Source of the DNA: Deltaproteobacteria bacterium
GTDB lineage: Bacteria; Myxococcota_A; UBA796; UBA2385
Assembly: GCA_018401435.1 (NCBI GenBank)
Contig: JAGYJW010000012.1
Coordinates: 62,001-126,000, forward strand
Length of the DNA: 64,000 bases
Direction of reading: 5' to 3'
Shown here: piece after piece, positions 28,985 through 37,379 of the stretch
How the letters are laid out: each line of letters begins with the position of its first letter
How positions within the stretch are numbered: the stretch's first letter is position 1
Notes under the pieces: model-generated
Database searches by the model: none
Told to the model about the DNA's origin: nothing
What the model saw: only the letters and a program-made list of their open reading frames with translations
Program-made: the position numbers and the translations under genes

Positions 28985-29950
28985 CTACTGGTCGCGGCCC
29001 GACTCTTCCAGCGTGTCGCCACTCGATTCCGCCGATGCGGTGCGTTGGGCGCGGGCCCGCCACCGCAGAAAGGCGACGATGGCCTTGTCGCTGGCCACGA
29101 AGACGTCGCCATCGGTGAGGCTGGGCACCTTGGGCCGCTGGGAGGGCACGGTGCGGGCGTCCTGGCGCAGGACCACCGGGTTGATCAGCGCGTTGGCCCG
29201 CCCGATCACCCAGGCCAGCGGCGCCCAGGTGGCGATGCGCTGGTAGGTGCGCAGGTAGAGCATCACCGCTTCGTCGTCGATGGGGGCGAAGGCGATGAAG
29301 TTGTAGACCTTGGGCCCCAGCGGCATGCGCCAGAGGTTGGGGCCTCGCACCTCCAGCACCATGGCGGGGTCGCGCGTGAGCCAGCAGGACAGGTGGTCGC
29401 CGTCCTGCTTCACCTCGATGTCCACCGGCTTGGGAAAGCCCCGTCCGATGGTGTTGTGGTGCACAAAGGGCAGGTGGGCGAAGTCGAATTCGTTCTCCAC
29501 CACCCGGGCATAGTGGGTCTCCCAGCGCGCCTGGAAGGCGCTGCCTGCACAGCTGTAGCCGGTGAAGTCAAAGAAGGGGGGCTCTGCGGGAACGGGCTCG
29601 CCATGCCCATTCCAGAGCCAGATGAAGCCGTGGGCCTCGGCCAGGCGGCGGCAGCGCAGCGCCATCTTGCGGGGGATGGGCTGGTCGGGGTGGGCAGGGA
29701 TGGCCACGCAGGCGCCCCCAGGGTCAAAGCGGAAGCCGTGGTAGGGGCAGGCCAGGCTGTCGCCTTGCAGGGCGCCCAGCGACAGGGCCGCGCCCCGGTG
29801 GGGGCAGCGGTCCAGGGCGGCGCGGGGCTGGCCGCTGCCATCGCGCCAGAAGACGAGATCCTCGCCCATGCGGCGAAAGGCGACGGGTCTGCCCGTCGGG
29901 ACCTCCCCCGCGCGCAAGATGCAATACCAGCGGTCGGGCACGAGGTTCAT
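28985..29950 (-). CDS. Rieske non-heme iron oxygenase
   Basis: A 321-residue protein. The Rieske [2Fe-2S] ligands are CPHRG near residue 49 and CPYHGFRF near 68. The mononuclear iron site follows near 152-165 in ENEFDFAHLPFVHH, where two His and an Asp are the usual ligands. This is the architecture of the catalytic subunit of ring-hydroxylating and related oxygenases. The single short polypeptide without a beta-subunit gene resembles the pheophorbide a oxygenase/VanA-like branch. The electron-transfer partner is not encoded nearby, and the substrate is unknown. Confidence 0.82.
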   Translation of the reverse strand: MNLVPDRWYCILRAGEVPTGRPVAFRRMGEDLVFWRDGSGQPRAALDRCPHRGAALSLGALQGDSLACPYHGFRFDPGGACVAIPAHPDQPIPRKMALRCRRLAEAHGFIWLWNGHGEPVPAEPPFFDFTGYSCAGSAFQARWETHYARVVENEFDFAHLPFVHHNTIGRGFPKPVDIEVKQDGDHLSCWLTRDPAMVLEVRGPNLWRMPLGPKVYNFIAFAPIDDEAVMLYLRTYQRIATWAPLAWVIGRANALINPVVLRQDARTVPSQRPKVPSLTDGDVFVASDKAIVAFLRWRARAQRTASAESSGDTLEESGRDQ

Positions 29951-30041
29951 GGCGGCCTCCGGGGTGGGCCCGGCCTAACCCGCCCCACCGCTTCGCCCGG
30001 CGTGGTATCCTCTGGCGCCCCGTGACCCGAAGGAGGGAGCC

Positions 30042-31037
30042 TTGCGCCGCCTGCGCCTTCCCCGCCGAAGCCTCCGCAATGCCGCCTGTGCCGTCGCCTT
30101 CCTCCTGGCGGCCACGGTCGCGACGCCCGCCTGGGCGGATTGCCAGCGCACCTATACCAGCCAGGAATTGGTGGCGGATCTGTCGGTGATGACCGTCGCC
30201 TTGCGCGATGCCGACAAGAACACCTTGACCACCACCGGTGGGCGCATGGAGGTGGGCCTGGCCTGCATCCGCACCAAGGTCCCGGCCCAGGTCTTTGCCA
30301 ACGCCTACCGCTTCATCGGCGCCTCCTACTTCATGCGCGGCGACGAAGAGAAGGCCCGGTCCTGGTTCCGCTCCTTCCTCGAGCTCTCGCCCACCTATGA
30401 GTGGGATGTGGGCGAGGTCCCGCTGGACCACCCCCTGCGCCGGGTGCTGGACGAGGAGCGCGAAGGCGCGGCCTCCGAGCCGGTGCGCCTGGAGGGCAAG
30501 GCCCTCAACGTGCCCGCTGGATCGTCCCTGCTGCTGGATGGCCGGAAGCTCACCCAGCCCGAGGCCACGCTCAACCGCCTGCACCTGCTGCAGGTGATCG
30601 CGGACTCGGACTCGTCGGTGCGCCAGGCCTTCCTGGTCTCGGGCAACGCCCTACCCGAACAATATCTGCGCAGCGCCGACCAGGTCGCCGTGGCCGCGGC
30701 TTCGGGGGACAAGAAGACCGACAAGGCCAACCACCAGCCCAATTACGACCTCTCGGTGGTCAAGGTGCAGCGGGTTCGCCCGGCGGCCAAGACGCCCCTG
30801 ATGTTGTCGGGGGCCGTGATCGCCTTGGGCGCCGCGGGCATCTACGGGGCCTCCTTCGCCACCCACGGCAAGTTCGAAGCGGCCAGTACCACTGCGGATC
30901 TCGAAAAATACCAGCGGCTGACCAACACCCTGGTCATCGCCTCGGGCTCCACCCTGCTGGTGGGCCTGGGTGTCGAATACGCGGGCATCATGTTGGGCGG
31001 CCACGGGCCGGGCTTCACCCTGCGCGGACGTTTCTAG
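30042..31037 (+). CDS. Exported protein with C-terminal membrane helices, unknown function
   Basis: A 331-residue protein. TTG at 30042 is the likely start because a strong ribosome-binding site (AAGGAGG, 30030-30036) lies five bases upstream. It has a signal peptide ending TPAWADC. A helical repeat-like segment (FIGASYFMRGDEEKARSWFR) resembles one TPR unit. A basic spacer (GDKKTDKANHQPNYD) and two hydrophobic helices follow near the end (MLSGAVIALGAAGIYG, LVIASGSTLLVGLGVEYAG). No enzymatic motif is seen. It may be a periplasmic scaffold held in the inner membrane; this is inference. Confidence 0.65.
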   Translation: MRRLRLPRRSLRNAACAVAFLLAATVATPAWADCQRTYTSQELVADLSVMTVALRDADKNTLTTTGGRMEVGLACIRTKVPAQVFANAYRFIGASYFMRGDEEKARSWFRSFLELSPTYEWDVGEVPLDHPLRRVLDEEREGAASEPVRLEGKALNVPAGSSLLLDGRKLTQPEATLNRLHLLQVIADSDSSVRQAFLVSGNALPEQYLRSADQVAVAAASGDKKTDKANHQPNYDLSVVKVQRVRPAAKTPLMLSGAVIALGAAGIYGASFATHGKFEAASTTADLEKYQRLTNTLVIASGSTLLVGLGVEYAGIMLGGHGPGFTLRGRF

Positions 31038-31040
31038 AAC

Positions 31041-31061
31041 GCCCCGTCGCCGCGCCGGGGC
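31041..31061. terminator. Possible small hairpin between convergent genes
   Basis: GCCCCG and CGGGGC form a 6-bp stem with a 9-base GC-rich loop, in the 24-bp gap between the stops of two convergent genes. There is no T run on either side, so this is only a weak candidate. Confidence 0.3.
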
Positions 31062-31646
31062 TCAGCCCTGGCGCTCCCAGCTGTATTCGGGCTCTTGCAG
31101 GGCGCGGGCGGCCCACCGGCCCCCCACGAAGAGCCAGTCCGACAGGCGGTTGAGGTAGCGCATGACGCCCTCGCCCACCTCGGGGTCGGCCTCCATCAGG
31201 CGCAAGACCTCGCGTTCGGCCCGGCGGCAGACCGTGCGGGCCTGGTGGAAGAAGGCGCCCACCGGTCCACCGCCCGGCAGGATGAACTCCACCAGGGGGG
31301 GCAAATCGGCGTTGAGATCGTCGATCCAGCCCTCCAGCCGGCCCACCTCGGCGTCGCCGATGCGGCGCATGCCCTCCCAGCGGCTGGCGGCCGGCGTGGC
31401 GAGATCGGCTCCGACGTCAAATAGGTCATTCTGGACCCGGCGCAGCATGTCGTCCAGGCGGGCGACCGCTTCGGGGTCGGCGCCGGAGCGCGCGTTGAAG
31501 GTGCGGGCCAGCCCGATGATGGCGTTGAGCTCGTCCACCGTGCCATAGCTCTCGATGCGGACGTGATCCTTTCGGACCCGCTGCCCCCCGACCAGGCTGG
31601 TCTGGCCCTTGTCGCCGCCGCGGGTGTAGACCTTCGTGATGCGCAT
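31062..31646 (-). CDS. ATP:cob(I)alamin adenosyltransferase, PduO type
   Basis: A 194-residue protein that transfers the adenosyl group of ATP to reduced cobalamin to make coenzyme B12. It has the N-terminal signature YTRGGDKGQTSL (residues 7-18), the ESYGTVDELNA segment, and the helical C-terminus with CRRAEREV and YLNRLSDWLFVGGR that closes the PduO-type active site. Length matches the family. It stands alone here, with no cobalamin biosynthesis or B12-dependent mutase gene in the window, so its client enzyme is elsewhere. Confidence 0.9.
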   Translation of the reverse strand: MRITKVYTRGGDKGQTSLVGGQRVRKDHVRIESYGTVDELNAIIGLARTFNARSGADPEAVARLDDMLRRVQNDLFDVGADLATPAASRWEGMRRIGDAEVGRLEGWIDDLNADLPPLVEFILPGGGPVGAFFHQARTVCRRAEREVLRLMEADPEVGEGVMRYLNRLSDWLFVGGRWAARALQEPEYSWERQG

Positions 31647-31840
31647 GCTTCGCTCCTGCGAGCCGCAGGTCTACCCCATCCTGCGCCTTGGGCGAGCCGT
31701 GCTTTGCGGGGGCCATGTGGTTGGTGCCTGACGGTGGGGCCTGTCGGGGCCGGGCCTGACGTGATACGTGCCTGAGCCGCCGCAAGGCCGACCCCCACCG
31801 GGGCCGGGCCCGGCGATGACCACAGATCGATGGAGACCCC

Positions 31841-32587
31841 GTGGAGCACCGTAAGACTCGAGCCGCGGTAGGCGGCCTGCGCAAGGCCGACCCGACCACT
31901 CTGGCCGTCCTCACCCAGGACGTGCTCCGACTCCCGCTCGGCCAGGTGGAGCGTGGCACCCTGTTGGACCTCTTTGCCTTGTCTGAGGTCCCGGACCAGC
32001 TTCCCTTCGACCTGGGCCGCGACCTGGGCCGCTGGCGCGAACAGATGATCCGCGAGATCGGCGACCTGCCCGACGGTCCCCCTCTCGCCGAATTCGCCCG
32101 CGAGCTGTCCACCCTCGAGGCCGGTCGCGCCTCCAACACGCTGCGCCAGGCCGTGTCCAACCTCAAGCACGACTGCGTCAGCGCCGACGCCATCGACGCG
32201 ATCGAGGGCCTGGTGGACCACTGGGAGAGCGCTCCTGCCTCCATCGTGGATCTGCCCCGGGGCGCATCCCCCGACGCCGCCGGCAAGAAGACCGGTGCCG
32301 GCAAGACCAAGCGCACGGTGCTCAAGCCCAAGGGCGCCCCCAAGGCCGCCAAGACCCCGGCGGCCGAGGTCGACACCCGGCGCGAGGCCTGGATCGAAGA
32401 AGACGCCTTGTCCCGTCTGGCCAACTACGGCTCGCGGGGCCTCAAGGAGTCCATCGTGGTCGCCGGCGCCCGGCACCGCTCCCCGTGGAGCGACCTGACC
32501 GAGGCCGAGGTGCTGACCACCCTGCGGCGCATGAAGCGCGAGAGCAAGGTGCGCTTCTCTGCCGGCCGGTGGATGGTCTCGACCTGA
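31841..32587 (+). CDS. Hypothetical protein with Lys/Ala-rich linker and winged-helix-like end
   Basis: A 248-residue soluble protein started at GTG 31841, with GGAG at 31832-31835 as ribosome-binding site. The first half is helical (ADPTTLAVLTQDVLRLPL, DLGRWREQMIREIGD). A basic linker (AGKKTGAGKTKRTVLKPK) follows, of the kind that often contacts nucleic acid. The last 60 residues include LTEAEVLTTLRRMKRESKV and RFSAGRWMVST, which look like the recognition helix and wing of a winged helix. No family name can be given. It may be a DNA-binding protein; moderate to low certainty. Confidence 0.6.
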   Translation: MEHRKTRAAVGGLRKADPTTLAVLTQDVLRLPLGQVERGTLLDLFALSEVPDQLPFDLGRDLGRWREQMIREIGDLPDGPPLAEFARELSTLEAGRASNTLRQAVSNLKHDCVSADAIDAIEGLVDHWESAPASIVDLPRGASPDAAGKKTGAGKTKRTVLKPKGAPKAAKTPAAEVDTRREAWIEEDALSRLANYGSRGLKESIVVAGARHRSPWSDLTEAEVLTTLRRMKRESKVRFSAGRWMVST

Positions 32588-32735
32588 AGCCGGCTGCGGG
32601 CCTGCACTCCGGAAGGGGGGCAGGTCCCGGCGCGACAGCGGGCAGCGCAATGTCGGGTTTCACGGCCTTGCCACCGGGCTGTCACCCCTTCCTTCCAGGG
32701 ACCGGCTATGAGCCGCGCCCATCCCTGGAGGAAAT

Positions 32736-34235
32736 ATGAAGTCTCGCGCCCTCGTCGTCCTGTTCCTGGCCAGCGGCCTGTCCCTCAGCGCCTGCGGCGA
32801 CAAGTCCGACGACACCGGCTCGGGTGACGGTGACGCCGACACGGACACCGACTCGGATACCGACACCGATACGGACACCGATACGGACACCGATACGGAC
32901 ACGGACACGGACACCGACACGGACACGGACACCGATACGGACACCGACACCGATACGGACACCGACACCGACACCGACACGGACACGGACACCGATACGG
33001 ACACCGACACCGACCCGCCCACCGCCATCTACAATATGCAGAGCGGCGTGACCGTGGACGGCGACCCCGTTGTCATCGAGGGCATCGTGGCCTCCCCCAT
33101 GAGCACCAACTCGGTGGGCACGGGCTTTGTGGTGCTGGACGGCAACGGCGGCATGTATAGCGGCGTCTGGGTCTTTGCCGACGGCCTCTACGACGCCGAC
33201 GTGGGCGTGGTCGAAGGCGATGTGGTGCAGATCTCGGGCACCCACACCGAATATGCCAGCTTCGAAGGCGACGACACGGTCACCGAGCTGCTCTACACCG
33301 CCACCACCGACGTGACCGCCAGCACCGCGGCCATCAGCCTGCCCATGCCCACCTCCCTGACCACGGCAGATCTCAGCGACCCCGCGACGGCCGAGGCCTA
33401 CGAGGGCAGCCTGATCACCGTGCACAACGGCGCGCCCCTGACCGTGACCAACGCCGATCTGGGCTTCGGCGAGTGGTCGGTGGATGACGGCTTCGTCATC
33501 GACGACGCCTTCACCGACTTCAACGACAGCGGCGACGCGGTGCTGGTGGGTGCCACCTTCGACAGCATCACCGGCATCCTGCACTACGGCTATGGCGCCT
33601 ACAAGCTGCTTCCCCGTACCGCCGCCGACTTCAGCGGCTATGTCGCGCCCCCCTGTCCCGGCGACAAGTGCGTGGGTGACCTGGTGGCCGGCGATCTCAT
33701 CATCTCCGAGGTGATGAACGACGTGCTGACCGGCGACTCCGAGGACTACTGCGAGTGGATCGAGATCTTCAACAATACCTCGGGCTCGGTGGACATCAGC
33801 GGCCTGGTGGTGGGGGACGACGACAGCAGCGCCAGCTGGGGCAGCGTGTCCAGCAGCTTCGTGCTGGCTTCGGGTGACTACGCGGTCATGGCCAAGAAGA
33901 ACGCGACGGACTGGGCCGCCAACTGCCCCTTCATGTCCGTGGACATGGTGCCCGACGTCTTCTTCGGCGGGAATATGAGCCTCAGCAATAGCGGCGACAT
34001 CCTCTATGTCTTCGCGCCCACCGACCTGGTCAACCCCATCGATGGCACCGGCATCGCCCTGGACAGCAATGTGCCCGGCACCAGCATCCAGGTGGACGTC
34101 TCGCTGCTGTCGGTGGGCATGGCCGCCACCGACAACGACGTGACCGGCGCCTGGTGCAACAGCACCACCAGCTTCGGCGCCAACGGCCAGTACGGCACCC
34201 CCGGCGACGCCAACGACAGCTGCGTCGCGCGCTGA
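32736..34235 (+). CDS. Lipoprotein with long Asp-Thr repeat and lamin-tail-like domain
   Basis: A 499-residue protein. A strong ribosome-binding site (GGAGGAA) precedes the ATG. The lipoprotein signal ends LSLSACGDK. An almost pure Asp-Thr dipeptide repeat follows, covering about residues 35-93, and would form a long, stiff, negatively charged stalk. Next is a beta-rich domain resembling an OB-fold (PVVIEGIVASP, DVVQISGTHTEYA). The last part starts DLIISEVMND and contains CEWIEIFNNTSGSVDISGL, which resembles lamin-tail domains used for surface or nucleic acid contacts. The gene ends at a strong terminator. Asp-Thr stalks of this type are common in myxobacterial surface lipoproteins. Confidence 0.75.
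   Translation: MKSRALVVLFLASGLSLSACGDKSDDTGSGDGDADTDTDSDTDTDTDTDTDTDTDTDTDTDTDTDTDTDTDTDTDTDTDTDTDTDTDTDTDTDPPTAIYNMQSGVTVDGDPVVIEGIVASPMSTNSVGTGFVVLDGNGGMYSGVWVFADGLYDADVGVVEGDVVQISGTHTEYASFEGDDTVTELLYTATTDVTASTAAISLPMPTSLTTADLSDPATAEAYEGSLITVHNGAPLTVTNADLGFGEWSVDDGFVIDDAFTDFNDSGDAVLVGATFDSITGILHYGYGAYKLLPRTAADFSGYVAPPCPGDKCVGDLVAGDLIISEVMNDVLTGDSEDYCEWIEIFNNTSGSVDISGLVVGDDDSSASWGSVSSSFVLASGDYAVMAKKNATDWAANCPFMSVDMVPDVFFGGNMSLSNSGDILYVFAPTDLVNPIDGTGIALDSNVPGTSIQVDVSLLSVGMAATDNDVTGAWCNSTTSFGANGQYGTPGDANDSCVAR
32829..33014. repeat. Hexanucleotide-type tandem repeat encoding Asp-Thr
   Basis: About 185 bp built from GACACC, GACACG, GATACC and GATACG units in near-perfect tandem, inside the lipoprotein gene and always in frame. 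Synonymous third-base changes break up exact identity, which limits slippage. Copy number could still vary between strains. Confidence 0.9.
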
Positions 34236-34256
34236 TTCCGGTCGGTCCCTTGAACC

Positions 34257-34293
34257 CGCGGCCCCGATCGCTCCTGAAGCGGTCGGGGCCGCG
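34257..34293. terminator. Bidirectional terminator between convergent genes
   Basis: A 15-bp stem (CGCGGCCCCGATCGC paired with GCGGTCGGGGCCGCG, one G-T pair) and a 7-base loop (TCCTGAA) fill the gap between the lipoprotein stop and the BolA stop. No long T run follows on either strand, but the stem is very stable and placed to serve both genes. Confidence 0.7.
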
Positions 34294-34298
34294 CTGCG

Positions 34299-34559
34299 TC
34301 AGGCCCCGGCTTCTTCGGGGGTCTGGCAGACCATGCGGTCCACCGCGTGCATGGGCGCGTCCGCGCCGGCCATCAGCGGGGTGATGGCCGCATAGACCAG
34401 GCGCTGGCGGGCCAGCAGGCGCTTGCCGGCAAAGGCCGAGGAGATCACGTGGACCTCGAAGTGGCCGCCGCCGCCGCTCACCTGGGCCGTCGCGTCGGGC
34501 AGGGCGGCGAGGATGGCCTGTCGGGCCTGTTCGGTCAGGGGCAGCGTGGGATCCGTCAT
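34299..34559 (-). CDS. BolA family protein
   Basis: An 86-residue protein with the BolA fold. HFEVHVISSAFAGKRLLARQRLVYAAI contains the conserved second strand and the FxGk-LxRQR-VY core, and the end has PMHAVDRMV. BolA proteins partner with monothiol glutaredoxins in iron-sulfur cluster trafficking or act as regulators. No glutaredoxin gene is next to it. It lies 30 bp downstream of the nuclease gene on the same strand and may be co-transcribed. Confidence 0.85.
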   Translation of the reverse strand: MTDPTLPLTEQARQAILAALPDATAQVSGGGGHFEVHVISSAFAGKRLLARQRLVYAAITPLMAGADAPMHAVDRMVCQTPEEAGA

Positions 34560-34589
34560 GGGGCACCGGGGCGAGGATGGATGGGGCGG

Positions 34590-36328
34590 CTAACCTGACG
34601 CTCGGACCCGCCAAAGCTCGGTGGGGACCTCGGCCTGCAGCAGCCGGTGCAGCCACACCCGCTGGGCGTCCGAGAGCGGGTCGCCGGGCCCCTTGACCTC
34701 GATCAACAGCAGGCCCTCCCTCAGCCGACCGGGGCGGGCCTCGGCCAGCTTCAAGGCGGGGCCCGGCAGCAACACCAGATCGGGCATGCCCCGAGCGGCG
34801 GCCCCCAGTCCTCGCAGAAGACGTGCAAGACGGCGGCCAGGGCCGGACCTGGCAGGGCGGCCACCACCGCCTGCAGCGCGTCGGGGCCCACGCGGTCCCA
34901 GCGCGCCCCCACGATGGCCTCGCCCAGGTGCGCGTCCAGGGCGGCGTCCAGCAAGGCAGGGGCGGCACCGCCGCGGATGCGTCCGAGCAGCCCTTGGATG
35001 AGGGGCTGGCGGCGGCGCAAGAAGCCAGGCGTGCGCAGGTCGAGGGGGCCGCTGAGCAGGGCGGTGGGCAACATGCCCGGCACGGGGGCAAAGAGGGCCG
35101 GGCGCATGAGCAGCGCAAAGAGGGTGGTCCAAAGCGATGTTTCGACGTGAAGGGCCCTGCGTCCGCAAGCCGAGAGGGCGGCCATGATCGCGGGCTCCAC
35201 GGGCAGATCGGCCCCCTCCACCTGGTAGTGCGGTCGGCGGCCATCGCCGGGGGCGGCGGGCAGGCTGATCCAGCGCTCGGGCGCGCTGCGCAGGGGGAGG
35301 GGGCGAAGGGCACCCGCGCCCGTCGGGCCAGCCGCCGCCCCGTGCGCTCAGGGGCCGCAAGCGGGGTCGGCCTGCACGGCCTCCAGGGGCAGGGCCAGGC
35401 CTTCGGCGCGAGACCCGGGCGCCGGCGCCCAGGGACCCCAGGGCCTCAAGCAGAGGGCCAGGCGCAGGCGGGCGGGCGGCATCGGCAGCGCGTCCGCGGC
35501 GATGAGCCCGATAGACCCCGGCGGCCGCGTCGGGGCGCCGGGCCCGCTCCAGCTGGGAGGCCGCCCCCAGCGCCAGGGCCTCGTCGAAGCGGCGCCCGCT
35601 GAAGCGCCGCCGCAAGGGGTCGGGCGGCGGCGTCTGCGCGATGCGGATGAGGTGTCCGGCGCGTCGCAAGCTGGGCCTCGGCGTCCAGATCGCGGCGGGC
35701 GACCCCTGCTCATAGGCCAGCAGGGCGCGCCGATGGGGGAAGAGGCCCCGCGCCGCCGGTGGGTGTGAGGAAAGCGCACCAGCCCCAGCCGGGCGACGAC
35801 CAGTCGGCTGAGATCGCCGTGGTGGTCGCTCAAGGCCAGGCGCAGCAGCCGCCGCATCAGCCCTCGGTGGCGCAGCAGCAGCCAGGGCTGCTGGCGCACC
35901 GCGCCGCCGCCGGCCTCGGCCAGGCGCGCGACCAGGTCGGCCTTGGCTCCTGTGCTGGGCAGCCCGAGGGCCCGCAAGGCGACGCGGATCTCCGCCGCCG
36001 TCTGCCGCTGGAGCAGGCGGGTGGTGGGCAGCAGCCGCTCCGCCGCCCAGGCCAGACCCGCCGCCACGAGCTGGGCGCTGGCCAGCCCGATCTCGGGGAT
36101 CTCGGGGTAGTGCAGGTCGCCCAGGGGGAAGGGGCCGGGCTGTCGGGCGAGCAGCCGGGCATAGAGGGCTCGCGCCGGCTCGGGAAGCGCGAAGAAGCTC
36201 TCCATAAGCATGTTTTCGCCTGCTGTCAGCAAGGCGCCGTCCCGGGCCAGGGCCAGGCGCAGGGCCGCCATCAGGTCGGCCTGGGGCAGCCGGTGCGGAT
36301 CGTCGGTGGGGTCGGGGTCGGGGTCCAT
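34590..36328 (-). pseudogene. FAN1-like nuclease with SAP-like and VRR-NUC domains, frameshifted
   Basis: The span (about 579 codons) fits bacterial FAN1, a structure-specific nuclease that acts in DNA interstrand-crosslink repair. The N-terminal part from the ATG at 36328 has MLMESFFALPEPARALYARLLA and PFPLGDLHYPEIPEI, which match the conserved FAN1 start. A SAP-like DNA-binding helix pair follows (EIRVALRALGLPSTGAKADL). The VRR-NUC nuclease core is at the end: the Asp of MPDLVLL and the Glu/Lys of LLIEVKGPGDPLSD, then RVWLHRLL. Intermediate helical parts are scattered over three frames, for example DLRTPGFLRRRQPLIQGLL. At least four shifts are needed. The active-site residues are intact, so sequencing error is as likely as decay. 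Confidence 0.6.
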
Positions 36329-36569
36329 CGCGATGGACCGGATAGCAGGACCGCGCAGCCCCCGCCGGTCCTGTGCGACACCCGACTCCTCCCCTACCGC
36401 GGCAGTGGCGCCTTTCGCCGCATCGGGGCGGTGGCCTGGCATCCCCCGGCCCAGGTGAGCCATGTGGGCGCCATGGGCCTGCGGGTGGGCTGCTCGCCGC
36501 TCTTGCCGCTGGCCCGCGGGATCCGCCAGCTCCTGCAGCAGCCCGATCGGCTGGACCCACAGGCGGACC

Positions 36570-37075
36570 TCAGGTCTCCGGTTCCTGGATCGCCGGCGCC
36601 GGGCTGCGCTCCTTCACCAGGATACGCAGGGCCCCTCGGCTGGGCATCACGGCTTCGGCCGAGGCCACCTGCCGCGGGTCCTCGGGCCAGCGCCCGGCTG
36701 CTACGGCCACGCGCGCAGCAATGCGCTGAGCTGGGCCCCGGGGGGCGCCCGCGAGGCCAGGTCATCACAAAGCCGCGCCAGACCCGCCGCGTCGGCGCTG
36801 GCCGGGCCCCGGCTGAGGTTCCAGACCACCGCCGCAATGCCGACCGCCTGTGTCCAGCTCTGCGGGTCCATCTGCGCGTCGGGTGGCAGCAGCGGGGTGG
36901 CGATCTCCCGCAGGATGCTGGCCAGGGCGCGTCCAGCGGGCCGGCCCGAGGGCAGGCGCTCCACTCCATGGCAGCGTCCAAAGGGCAGGCCGCTGCCGCA
37001 AGAGCAGCGGTCGTCGGCCATACGCCTCCAGTGGCCATCGTCCATGGGCAAGGCGCCTGGTCGGCCATCCCGCAT
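36570..37075 (-). CDS. SEC-C motif protein, one frameshift
   Basis: About 168 residues. The N-terminal part has a SEC-C zinc motif, CSCGSGLPFGRCHG (residues about 24-37), as found at the end of SecA and in many small proteins. It is followed by helices (GRALASILREIATPLLP, WTQAVGIAAVVWNLSRG). As printed the frame stops at 36701. Restoring one base there continues into RWPEDPRQVASAEAVMPSRG and ALRILVKERSPAPAI, ending at 36570. No catalytic function is known for such proteins. It lies downstream of the tRNA-Leu gene on the same strand. Confidence 0.6.
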
Positions 37076-37167
37076 CGCTGAACTCCTTTTCGGAGCGCCA
37101 GTGTAGCGGCTGTCTGCGACAGCTGCCCGGTGGGTCCCCCCCCCTCATCCGGTGGATGAAAGGGGGG

Positions 37168-37250
37168 TAGGGGCGGTGGGAATCGAACCCACACAGCCTT
37201 GCGGCCAGCGGATTTTGAATCCGCCGCGTCTACCATTCCGCCACGCCCCC
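37168..37250 (-). tRNA. tRNA-Leu (anticodon CAA)
   Basis: The minus strand folds into a class II tRNA. The acceptor stem GGGGGCG pairs with CGCCCCT (one G-T pair). The anticodon stem is GCGGA/TCCGC with loop TTCAAAA and anticodon CAA at 37215-37217. A long variable arm (GGCCGCAAGGCTG) is typical of leucine tRNAs, and the T-loop is GGTTCGATTCC. The 3' CCA is not encoded. It reads the UUG codon. Confidence 0.93.
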
Positions 37251-37263
37251 ATCGGGCGGGGCC

Positions 37264-37292
37264 GTCCTATCGCAGAGCCGGCCGGGCATCAA
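37264..37292 (-). promoter_or_regulatory. Candidate promoter of the tRNA-Leu gene
   Basis: On the minus strand TTGATG (37287-37292) and TAGGAC (37264-37269) are separated by 17 bases, with the second box 13 bases before the mature tRNA 5' end. Match to the sigma-70 consensus is partial (4/6 and 3/6). Confidence 0.4.
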
Positions 37293-37312
37293 TGCTGCCT
37301 GTTGGCAAAAGG

Positions 37313-37341
37313 TTGACCCTGGTGGATGCCGCCTGGAAGAT
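37313..37341 (+). promoter_or_regulatory. Weak sigma-70-like promoter before the lipoprotein gene at 37380
   Basis: TTGACC at 37313-37318 is followed after 17 bases by GAAGAT at 37336-37341. The -35 box is good and the -10 box poor. It lies about 40 bases before the start codon of the lipoprotein gene. Confidence 0.3.
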
Positions 37342-37379
37342 GGGGGAGTACCATCGGCTTTGCTATGGAGGTCGCAGTG

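Noticed and set aside
28954..29112. Upstream extension of the acidic lipoprotein
   Set aside because: It overlaps the end of the Rieske oxygenase gene, and the downstream ATG gives a perfect lipoprotein signal.
32829..33014. Possible CRISPR array
   Set aside because: The repeat unit is 6 bp, has no spacers and is translated in frame as Asp-Thr.
32706..33584. Minus-strand frames reading Val-Arg/Val-Gly or Val-Ser repeats
   Set aside because: These are mirror images of the Asp-Thr repeat and have no gene features.
36340..36569. A protein-like plus-strand stretch (AVAWHPPAQVSHVGAMGLRVG) between the FAN1-like and SEC-C genes
   Set aside because: No start codon with a ribosome-binding site and no stop in a sensible place; it might be a remnant or an untranslated gap, so I did not call a gene.
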